A program made the position numbers and the translations under genes. Shown here in pieces: positions 1 through 4,471 of a DNA stretch of 5,598 bases (positions are counted from its first letter, which is position 1; the number at the start of each line of letters is the position of its first letter). Under the pieces are notes generated by a model that was not told the origin of the DNA, ran no database searches, and was given only the letters and a program-made list of their open reading frames with translations. The stretch is from SAR324 cluster bacterium (lineage in GTDB: Bacteria; SAR324; JACQKK01). The DNA lies in contig JAPUJL010000481.1 in assembly GCA_027296185.1 (NCBI GenBank), positions 1-5,598 of the forward strand, written 5' to 3'.

Positions 1-26
1 CACAGGGAGGCGTCTGTCTTCGGCCG
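1..26. repeat. Imperfect direct repeat, copy 1 of 2
   Basis: This segment begins CACAGGGAGGCGTCTGTCTT and matches 157-182 at 23 of 26 positions (differences at 12, 16 and 20). The copies are 156 bp apart. The window starts at the first base of this copy, so the repeat may extend further left. A looser similarity continues downstream (GGTGA...TCCG...GCGGC at 40-63 and 201-225), which suggests a duplicated structural unit rather than a chance match. Function unknown. Confidence 0.55.
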
Positions 27-27
27 T

Positions 28-54
28 GCATGAGCCCAGGTGATGGCTCCGTGC
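28..54 (+). other. Hairpin in upstream non-coding region
   Basis: GCATGAGCC (28-36) pairs with GGCTCCGTGC (45-54) with one bulged C at 50 and one G-U pair. The loop is 8 nt. Inferred structure only; no U-tract follows. Confidence 0.35.
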
Positions 55-156
55 GGGGCGGCTGCGGGACGGCCTCGAGCCGGCCCGCAACAAACAGGAT
101 GTGCCGCCAGGCGCGGAACCGCACCCTGCGGACGTGTATCCGCCGGAGGGCGCCTC

Positions 157-182
157 CACAGGGAGGCCTCTATCTCCGGCCG
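157..182. repeat. Imperfect direct repeat, copy 2 of 2
   Basis: Second copy of the 26-bp element at 1-26, beginning CACAGGGAGGCCTCTATCTC. Its GGAGGC (162-167) can pair with GCCTCC (152-157) just upstream. The same CCTCC (153-157) can instead pair with GGAGG at 145-149, so two mutually exclusive helices are possible here. Confidence 0.55.
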
Positions 183-257
183 GAGACCCGTCCCCGCAAG
201 GGTGACCGGTCCGGGTAGCGGCGGCACCGCGAATTCGGTACGGCCCACGGCCGGCGG

Positions 258-279
258 GGTGCGGTTCCACAACCGCGCC
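258..279 (+). other. Strong hairpin in upstream non-coding region
   Basis: GGTGCGGTT (258-266) pairs with AACCGCGCC (271-279), giving a 9-bp stem with one G-U pair and a 4-nt loop, CCAC. This is among the most stable structures in the left third of the window. No U-run follows, so it is not a classical intrinsic terminator. Confidence 0.45.
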
Positions 280-291
280 ACGCGGCGGTCT

Positions 292-314
292 GCCCGCAGC
301 ATGGGATTGCGGGC
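292..314 (+). other. Hairpin in upstream non-coding region
   Basis: GCCCGCA (292-298) and TGCGGGC (308-314) form a perfect 7-bp stem with a 9-nt loop. It lies 12 nt after the hairpin at 258-279. Role unknown. Confidence 0.4.
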
Positions 315-387
315 GTGCTTCCGACGGAAGGCAACCGTGGGCTGGAGCCGGATTCGCCGCGCCCGAGTGCGCGGGACGCAAGGCGCC

Positions 388-430
388 GCCGTGTTTCCGC
401 ACGGCCAGATCCGGGGCTCCGCCCCCGGTC
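388..430 (+). other. Two adjacent GC-rich hairpins
   Basis: GCCGTG (388-393) pairs with CACGGC (400-405) around a 6-nt loop. Next to it, GGGG at 413-416 pairs with CCCC at 422-425, extended outward by CC/GG (411-412 with 427-428) and GA/TC (408-409 with 429-430) with single-base bulges. They could shape a leader RNA or mark the end of an upstream transcript. Neither is followed by a T-run. Confidence 0.35.
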
Positions 431-540
431 TGCGCCAGCCGAATGCGGTAGTGCGCCCGGGAGTGGACGGATGCAGCACCAGGTCCGCACGGAATGCCCG
501 GGCGGATGCGTCGGGAATGACCTAAAGGAGCGGGACGTTG

Positions 541-825
541 ATGAGTCGGAATCACAAGTGGAAACGGGCACCGGCCTGGGCATTCGCTGCGGCACGCGGC
601 GGCCCCGGCTCGGACGGCCGTAATCCGGGGGAAATCGAATCGGACGGGATTCTTCGTCTTCTTGCTGGAGGCGAGTGCTGTGCCGTCTCTCGGACGGTGA
701 ACGAGAAGGAGAATCCTCGTTTTGCCGGAGGCCCTCGCGGCTCCCGGTCCCATCCGCGCGCACCGCGCCGGATCGTGCGGAGCTCCGTCATGGATGCGAC
801 GGCTCGCAGCAACACAAGGAGGTAG
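541..825 (+). CDS. Doubtful small ORF directly upstream of the first flagellin (94 aa)
   Basis: An ATG at 541 lies 10 nt after AAGGAG (525-530), and a TTG at 538 would give 7 nt spacing. The ORF runs 94 codons and stops with TAG at 823-825, 2 nt before the flagellin ATG at 828. The product starts MSRNHKWKRAPAW, is basic (pI clearly high), has two adjacent cysteines (CC, near residue 48) and resembles no family I recognise. Third-position G+C is about 67 percent by hand count, no higher than the surrounding spacer, which argues against a conserved protein. What speaks for it is position: a similar arrangement precedes the second flagellin gene. It may be a leader ORF that couples translation, or simply chance in GC-rich spacer. 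Confidence 0.18.
   Translation: MSRNHKWKRAPAWAFAAARGGPGSDGRNPGEIESDGILRLLAGGECCAVSRTVNEKENPRFAGGPRGSRSHPRAPRRIVRSSVMDATARSNTRR
816..823 (+). promoter_or_regulatory. Ribosome binding site of the first flagellin
   Basis: AAGGAGGT is a full match to the anti-Shine-Dalgarno and lies 4 nt before the ATG at 828. It fixes the start over in-frame upstream starts (from 675), which would add about 51 residues with no flagellin similarity. The strong site fits a protein made in very large amounts. Confidence 0.9.
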
Positions 826-827
826 GT

Positions 828-2303
828 ATGTCTTTGCGAATCAACCACAACACGACTGCGATCAATACGCATCGGCAGTTGCTGATCAACGACAAGGCTT
901 TGTCGAAGTCGTTGGAACGGTTGTCTTCCGGACAGCGGATCAACCGCGCGTCCGACGGCCCCGCGGATTTGATCATCTCGGAGCAGATGCGGGCCCAGAT
1001 CGCCGGGATCAATCAGGCGATCGACAACTCCGAAACGGCTGTGGGGATGATCCAGACCACGGAAGGGGCGCTCACCGAGGTGAACAACCTCCTGGTCAAT
1101 ATCAAGCAACTCTCCATCCACGCCGCCAACGAAGGGGCGAACGACGAGGTGATGCTCCAGGCCGACGAGTTCGAGGTGGCGAATGCCCTCAACACGATCG
1201 ACCGGATCACCCAAAGCACACAGTTCGGGCTGAAGAAGCTCCTCGACGGCAGCAATGGCGCCAACGGCGTGGCCAACGGTGCGGGGCTCGAGTTCATCGG
1301 AGCCAGCGGCCAGACCCAGTCTTCGCCGGTGCGCGGTTTCGAGGTGCGCGTACAGCAACTGGGTGCCCAGGCCACGGTCACCGGCTCGGAAGCGCTGACC
1401 CAGGAGATGGTCGACAACGGCGAGAAGATCGCGATCAACGAGGGCGGAAAGACGGTCTCGTTCATCACGACCCCCGGCGATTCCGTGTCCCAAGCCTTCG
1501 GGAAGCTGAAGAACGAGATCGTCAAGCTGGGTCTGAACGTGGTTGCCCAATTCGAAATTTCCGGCACGGGCGACGACGAGGAAGGGATCATCACCCTCAC
1601 GCACGAAAAGTTCGGCGAGGAATTCGATTTTTCCTTCTCCTCCAGCTCGGCTGGCGTCCTGTCCGAGGATGGCGGTGTCATTCAATCCGCCGGCGGCGGC
1701 CGGGACATCATGGGCACCATCGGCGGCGAGGTTTCCGTCGGCCGGGGCCAGGTGCTCACCGGCGCGGAAGGGACCCCGGTCGAAGGGCTTGTGGTGCGCT
1801 ACACCGGCGACGTGCTCACCGACAGCGATGCCTCCGAGGGCACCGAAACGGCGGGCCACGTGAGCGTCTCTCAGAATTCGCTGGTGTTCCAGGTGGGCGG
1901 CAATCAGGGCCAGACGGTCAAGGTGTCGCTGAGCAGCACCAACACCCGCACCATCGGGCGGGGCGTCATCAACGCGAGCGGGTTCCGCTCGTTGCGCGAT
2001 ATCACCGTGCTGGACGCCCAGAAAGCCACCGATACCCTGGCGCTGGTGGAAAAGGCGATTAACGACATCGGGATCACCCGCGCCGCGCTGGGCGCCTTCC
2101 AGAAAAACACCCTGGAGAGCAACCTGCAGCAGTTGCGCATCACCGCGGAGAACCTGATCAGCGCCGAATCCACCATTCGGGATTTGGACATGGCCGCCGA
2201 GGTGGCCGAATTCACCCGCAATCAAATCATGGTGGAGGCGTCTACGGCCATGCTGGCCCAGGCCAACACCGTGCCGAAGACGGTGATCACCCTCCTGCGT
2301 TAA
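828..2303 (+). CDS. Flagellin, canonical (flagellin 1, 491 aa)
   Basis: This is a flagellar filament subunit, exported by the flagellar type III system and polymerised at the tip. The N-terminal D0/D1 region (about residues 1-165) starts MSLRIN and carries RLSSGQRIN (31-39), ISEQMRAQI (50-58), QTTEGAL, the NEGAND segment and QFGLKKLLDG. The middle (about 166-380) includes a flagellin-IN-like block, DIMGTIGGE (293-301) to VVRYTGD (322-328). The C-terminal D1/D0 helices (about 395-491) include NLQQLRITAENL, the DLDMAAE motif (452-458), AMLAQAN (474-480) and the end VITLLR. It has no Cys or Trp, as usual for flagellins. Oddities: the common ADDPAG stretch reads ASDGPAD, and the RxRELA segment reads NIKQLS. 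The start is set by the homologous N-terminus and a perfect Shine-Dalgarno. The strand-wide order suggests it leads the cluster. The symbol is generic; in a multi-flagellin genome another name may be in use. Confidence 0.97.
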   Translation: MSLRINHNTTAINTHRQLLINDKALSKSLERLSSGQRINRASDGPADLIISEQMRAQIAGINQAIDNSETAVGMIQTTEGALTEVNNLLVNIKQLSIHAANEGANDEVMLQADEFEVANALNTIDRITQSTQFGLKKLLDGSNGANGVANGAGLEFIGASGQTQSSPVRGFEVRVQQLGAQATVTGSEALTQEMVDNGEKIAINEGGKTVSFITTPGDSVSQAFGKLKNEIVKLGLNVVAQFEISGTGDDEEGIITLTHEKFGEEFDFSFSSSSAGVLSEDGGVIQSAGGGRDIMGTIGGEVSVGRGQVLTGAEGTPVEGLVVRYTGDVLTDSDASEGTETAGHVSVSQNSLVFQVGGNQGQTVKVSLSSTNTRTIGRGVINASGFRSLRDITVLDAQKATDTLALVEKAINDIGITRAALGAFQKNTLESNLQQLRITAENLISAESTIRDLDMAAEVAEFTRNQIMVEASTAMLAQANTVPKTVITLLR

Positions 2304-2311
2304 TGCAGGAG
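2292..2311 (+). other. Hairpin straddling the stop codon of flagellin 1
   Basis: CTCCTGC (2292-2298) and GCAGGAG (2305-2311) form a perfect 7-bp stem. The 6-nt loop contains the TAA stop (2301-2303). No T-tract follows, so it is more likely a 3' stabiliser or part of a compound end structure than an intrinsic terminator. Inference from sequence only. Confidence 0.4.
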
Positions 2312-2322
2312 ACCGCTCCGCA

Positions 2323-2360
2323 CCCGCCTCCCCGGCGCGTATCGGCGCCCTGGGGGCGGG
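2323..2360 (+). terminator. Possible terminator-like GC-rich stem after flagellin 1
   Basis: GGCGC (2334-2338) pairs with GCGCC (2345-2349) around a 6-nt loop. The stem continues, after a CT bulge, with CCCC (2330-2333) against GGGG (2352-2355), then imperfectly with CCCGCC against GCGGG. This is a long, very stable stem 20 nt after the stop. It lacks the U-run of an intrinsic terminator, so it could be a pause or partial terminator that sets the ratio of flagellin 1 to the downstream gene, or a 3' barrier to exonucleases. Confidence 0.3.
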
Positions 2361-2439
2361 GCGGCCGCGGAACGGCAAATCGAAGCAGGTGGCGGCGGAC
2401 CCGGAAGACGGGCCCGGCGCAAAACGGGAGGTTTTCACG

Positions 2440-2586
2440 ATGGCCCGGCAGCAGCGCGCGCGTGCCCAGCGGAAACGGAAATACCGGGTGCGCTCGCACG
2501 CCCTCGGACCACCGGAGCCTCCCAGCCGGCAACAGGAGGAAGGACGAGGGCCCAGCCCTCCGAAGACAAGGATGAGTCGGCCATGA
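2440..2586 (+). CDS. Small Arg-rich ORF overlapping the start of the divergent flagellin (48 aa)
   Basis: ATG at 2440 has a good Shine-Dalgarno, GGGAGGT (2426-2432), 7 nt upstream. The 48-residue product begins MARQQRARAQRKRKYRVR and is strongly basic in its first 20 residues and Pro/Arg/Glu-rich after that. Its TGA (2584-2586) overlaps the ATG (2583-2585) of the next gene as ATGA, the classic layout for translational coupling. Third-position G+C is high in the first 22 codons and falls afterwards. I recognise no family. It may be a real small protein, a leader peptide whose translation opens the downstream start, or a chance ORF. The site and the overlap together make it more than a random frame, but no homology supports it. 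Confidence 0.35.
   Translation: MARQQRARAQRKRKYRVRSHALGPPEPPSRQQEEGRGPSPPKTRMSRP
2546..2560 (+). other. Hairpin just before the divergent flagellin start
   Basis: GAGGGC (2546-2551) pairs with GCCCTC (2555-2560) around CCA. It lies 22 nt before the ATG at 2583, inside the small ORF. Ribosomes translating that ORF would melt it, which would fit coupling. A second possible pair, CCTCC (2518-2522) with GGAGG (2535-2539), covers an SD-like sequence. Confidence 0.35.
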
Positions 2587-4097
2587 CTATCGTCATTACG
2601 AATTTGGCCTCGGGCCACGCCGGAAGGCACCCGGCCCATGAAAGAAGGTACCGGCCGCCCCCGGCGGAGCCGGGGCCGGAATATACCGCCTCGGCTTTGC
2701 GCGATGCCGTCTCGGTGGGCGCGCTACGCTCGGAGCAACAACGGGCGGAGGTGGGCGCATTGAACCAGGCCCTCCAGGCGGCAGAGACCGCAGCGGGGCT
2801 GGCGGAGCGGGCGGCGAGCGGAGTTGAGGACATTCACCGCTGGCTCGGCGTGCTGTACGAGTCCGTCTCGCGCTCCCTGGAAGACGCTGCCGGCGAAGCG
2901 CTGGAGGCGCGCACGCGCGAAATTGCCGAGGTCTTGCGGAAGATCGACCGGGTGGCCCGCGGCACGCGCTTCGGCACACACACCCTGCTCGATGGCGGCC
3001 TGGGCGCCGAGGGCGCGGTGACCGGCGAGGGGCTGGCCCTCGTCTCCACCTCGCCACGGGCGCGCTCGTCGCCGCCGGAGGGTTATCCGGTGGTGGTGCT
3101 TGCGCCCCCGGGCCGGGCCACGCTGAGAAGCGAACGGCCCCTCGGCCCGGAGCTGTTGCGCCGTCCCTTGCGGTTCCATATCCGCGAGGGGCCCCGCTCC
3201 GCCGAAACGGAGACCCGCGGCGGCGAGACGTTCGAGCAGGTGGTGGCCGTGCTGTCCCGATTCATCGACCAAGGCGGCCTGGAGTTGCTGGTGGAAGGTG
3301 GCGCGGACCATCGGATCGTGCTCAAGCACGTGCGCTACGGCCCGGGCCATTCGTTTCAGGCGGCCAGCTCGGCGCCCGGCATCCTCTCCAGCCCGGACGG
3401 CAAGCCCGTTACGGCCGAGGATGGCTCCGACATCGCGGGCACCCTGAACGGCGAGCCGGCCCTGGGAAAAGGCGAAGTGCTGATCGGGAAGCCGGACAAT
3501 CGGAACACCGCCGGATTGGCGGTGGCCTTCACCGGCGCTCTGCCCCGGCCCCCGCCGGTGGAGGCGGGGCTGGACGGCGCGATCGACGGCGTGACCGACA
3601 GCGCGGGGGACAGCATTGGGACCGACGCTGCGGAAGGCATCGAAGTGGGCCGGGTCATGGTGGCGCAAAGCGGGATGACGTACCGCTTCGGACCCGCGCC
3701 CCACCAGGCGGCGACGCTGTACCTCCCCTCCCTGTGCACGGAGCGTTTGGGGAGGCGGGTATACAATCGCAGCGGCTTCGGCGCATTGGCCGAAATCCAG
3801 GTCGATTCAATCCGGCAGGGGCGGGATGCGCTGCGGATCGTCGAGCGCGCCACGGAGGAGGTCGCCCAGGTGCGCGAGGAGCTCGCACAGCTGCGGCGAG
3901 AACGGATCGTGCCGAACCTGGCCGAGTTGCGGGTGCGCTCGCAGAACCTGGCCGCCGGCCAATCGGCGATCGCCGACGCGGGCTTCGCCCACCGGCTCGC
4001 CGAGCACGTGAGCGACCGGCTGTGGAGCGATGGCGGGCTGGCGGCCCGGGCGCAGACCAACCCGGTGCCGGGTGCGGTGATGAAGTTGATCAACTGA
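2583..4097 (+). CDS. Highly divergent flagellin paralogue (504 aa), function uncertain
   Basis: It aligns with flagellin 1 almost without gaps at both ends. SEQQRAEVGALNQAL (50-64) matches its SEQMRAQIAGINQAI, TRFGTHTLLDG (128-138) matches TQFGLKKLLDG, and the last 61 residues match its last 61, with NLAELRVRSQNLAAG, AQTNPVPGAVMKLIN and no indel. The central block DIAGTLNGE (283-291) to VAFTGA (314-319) is well kept. Lost are the RLSSGxRIN and ADDPAG motifs (here about residues 30-49, PGPEYTASAL...), the RxRELA segment (here LGVLYES) and the acidic C-terminal DxDxAxE motif (here DAGFAHRLAE). It has one Cys (385), two Trp (87, 481) and about 32 Pro against 5 in flagellin 1, with a Pro-rich stretch at 321-326. 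The frame is intact over 504 codons, so it is not an obvious pseudogene. A weak AAGGA (2568-2572) precedes the ATG by 10 nt, and the start overlaps the stop of a small ORF. It may be a minor or specialised filament-related protein, a secreted flagellin-like protein, or a copy evolving under relaxed constraint. Confidence 0.85.
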   Translation: MTIVITNLASGHAGRHPAHERRYRPPPAEPGPEYTASALRDAVSVGALRSEQQRAEVGALNQALQAAETAAGLAERAASGVEDIHRWLGVLYESVSRSLEDAAGEALEARTREIAEVLRKIDRVARGTRFGTHTLLDGGLGAEGAVTGEGLALVSTSPRARSSPPEGYPVVVLAPPGRATLRSERPLGPELLRRPLRFHIREGPRSAETETRGGETFEQVVAVLSRFIDQGGLELLVEGGADHRIVLKHVRYGPGHSFQAASSAPGILSSPDGKPVTAEDGSDIAGTLNGEPALGKGEVLIGKPDNRNTAGLAVAFTGALPRPPPVEAGLDGAIDGVTDSAGDSIGTDAAEGIEVGRVMVAQSGMTYRFGPAPHQAATLYLPSLCTERLGRRVYNRSGFGALAEIQVDSIRQGRDALRIVERATEEVAQVREELAQLRRERIVPNLAELRVRSQNLAAGQSAIADAGFAHRLAEHVSDRLWSDGGLAARAQTNPVPGAVMKLIN

Positions 4098-4099
4098 CC

Positions 4100-4116
4100 C
4101 CGCCCCGGCCCGGCGG
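4100..4116 (+). other. GC hairpin right after the divergent flagellin stop
   Basis: CCGCC (4100-4104) pairs with GGCGG (4112-4116) around a 7-nt loop, 2 nt after the TGA. The bases that follow are A-rich (AGAAAA), not T-rich, so a classical intrinsic terminator on the + strand is unlikely. Confidence 0.3.
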
Positions 4117-4214
4117 AGAAAACGAGAACGGCCCGCCCGCGGCAGATACACGCGCTGGGGGTGCCGATGCGGCAGCACGGCCCCGCGGCGCCAGCCACGG
4201 GCGGCGGACCGGCC

Positions 4215-4240
4215 CGGGCGCGACATGCCACTCGCGCCCG
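4215..4240 (+). other. Strong 9-bp hairpin in flagellin 3 leader
   Basis: CGGGCGCGA (4215-4223) and TCGCGCCCG (4232-4240) form a perfect 9-bp stem with an 8-nt loop, CATGCCAC. This is one of the most stable structures in the window. No T-run follows. Confidence 0.5.
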
Positions 4241-4256
4241 TAGGACGTGCGGCAGT

Positions 4257-4273
4257 GCACCGATCGGCGGTGC
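4257..4273 (+). other. Hairpin in flagellin 3 leader
   Basis: GCACCG (4257-4262) and CGGTGC (4268-4273) form a perfect 6-bp stem with loop ATCGG. It follows the 4215-4240 hairpin by 16 nt. Confidence 0.4.
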
Positions 4274-4331
4274 GGAGACGCACGGGCCGGTACCGAGCAG
4301 GACCCGGAACCGGAGGCATGGAGCGCCGGTT

Positions 4332-4352
4332 CCCGATGCCACAGGCATCGGG
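4332..4352 (+). other. Perfect 9-bp hairpin with 3-nt loop in flagellin 3 leader
   Basis: CCCGATGCC (4332-4340) and GGCATCGGG (4344-4352) form a perfect 9-bp stem around ACA. It resembles a terminator stem but is followed by CCCCATGG rather than T residues. It could be a regulatory leader hairpin, a processing or stabilising element, or a protein-binding palindrome in DNA. Confidence 0.5.
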
Positions 4353-4397
4353 CCCCATGGATGCGGCCGAAGCTGAGCCATCGAGGCTCGCCGTTGC

Positions 4398-4415
4398 GGA
4401 CCGGTGCGCCGGTCC
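4398..4415 (+). other. Hairpin in flagellin 3 leader
   Basis: GGACCGG (4398-4404) and CCGGTCC (4409-4415) form a perfect 7-bp stem around TGCG, 57 nt before the flagellin 3 start. It is followed by a smaller stem, CCCGC (4426-4430) with GCGGG (4439-4443), that ends 17 nt before the Shine-Dalgarno. Confidence 0.45.
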
Positions 4416-4460
4416 ACGCCCCTGTCCCGCTGGATTTCGCGGGGGGCGGGCATTATTCGA

Positions 4461-4467
4461 AAGAGGT
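4461..4467 (+). promoter_or_regulatory. Ribosome binding site of flagellin 3
   Basis: AAGAGGT lies 4 nt before the ATG at 4472. It is a good but not perfect Shine-Dalgarno, weaker than that of flagellin 1. The local sequence ATTATTCGAAAGAG is AT-richer than the rest of the leader, which should leave the site open. Confidence 0.8.
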
Positions 4468-4471
4468 CAAC

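Larger units (their letters stand above)
1..540. other. Long non-coding stretch upstream of the flagellin cluster, rich in hairpins
   Basis: No gene is supported here. The open frames are short, rich in Arg, Gly, Ala and Pro, lack a convincing ribosome binding site and resemble no family I know. The stretch holds a 26-bp imperfect direct repeat and a series of short GC-rich inverted repeats (28-54, 152-167, 186-216, 258-279, 292-314, 388-405, 408-430). It may be the far 5' leader or promoter region of the flagellin at 828, or spacer behind a gene left of the window. I saw no tRNA, transposase remnant or clear promoter. Confidence 0.6.
4098..4471. other. Non-coding spacer before flagellin 3, dense in hairpins
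   Basis: These 374 bases between the divergent flagellin and flagellin 3 hold no convincing gene; open frames here run on into flagellin 3 in the wrong frame. They contain at least six perfect GC-rich inverted repeats plus the flagellin 3 ribosome binding site. The size suggests room for a separate promoter for flagellin 3, but I found no good sigma-28 or sigma-54 match. Confidence 0.6.

Noticed and set aside
157..230. Resemblance to TPP or c-di-GMP riboswitch pieces (GAGACCCGTC, TCCGGGTAGC, and GGGACGCAAGGC at 373-384)
   Set aside because: The invariant cores are absent or wrongly spaced (no CUGAGA with CCUGAU; no GGCAAACC close before GACGCAAAGCC). The likeness is short and GC-driven.
40..525. 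161-codon + strand frame in the upstream region
   Set aside because: The product is Arg/Ala/Gly/Pro-rich low-complexity sequence with no recognisable motif, and the start lacks a good Shine-Dalgarno. Other frames are equally open there.
523..549. TAAAG as a sigma-28 -35 element
   Set aside because: No GCCGATAA-like sequence lies at the right distance. AAGGAG here is better read as a Shine-Dalgarno.
769..784. Possible sigma-54 promoter (GG at 770-771, GC at 782-783, 10-bp spacing) before flagellin 1
   Set aside because: The spacing and the invariant GG and GC fit, and the position would give a 33-nt leader. The rest of the consensus (TGGCAC, TTGC) is poorly matched, and GG-N10-GC is common by chance at this GC content.
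675..827. In-frame N-terminal extension of flagellin 1
   Set aside because: The extra 51 residues are unlike any flagellin N-terminus. MSLRIN at 828 is the family start and has a perfect Shine-Dalgarno.
552..2639. 695-codon open frame on the minus strand over flagellin 1, with similar long frames at 2724-3704 and 4478-5554 on the minus strand
   Set aside because: These are the expected open antisense frames of GC-rich genes with high third-position G+C. They lie opposite clear flagellins, and their Arg/Gly/His/Leu-rich products match no family.
2583..4097. Calling the middle gene a pseudogene or FlgL
   Set aside because: The frame is intact for 504 codons with collinear ends, so a pseudogene is not shown. 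The central block is shared specifically with the neighbouring flagellins, which argues for local flagellin duplication rather than the hook-filament junction protein FlgL.
4319..4333. Possible sigma-54-like element TGGAGCG-CCGG-TTCC before flagellin 3
   Set aside because: The -12 element lacks the near-invariant G of GC, and the site overlaps the 4332-4352 hairpin.
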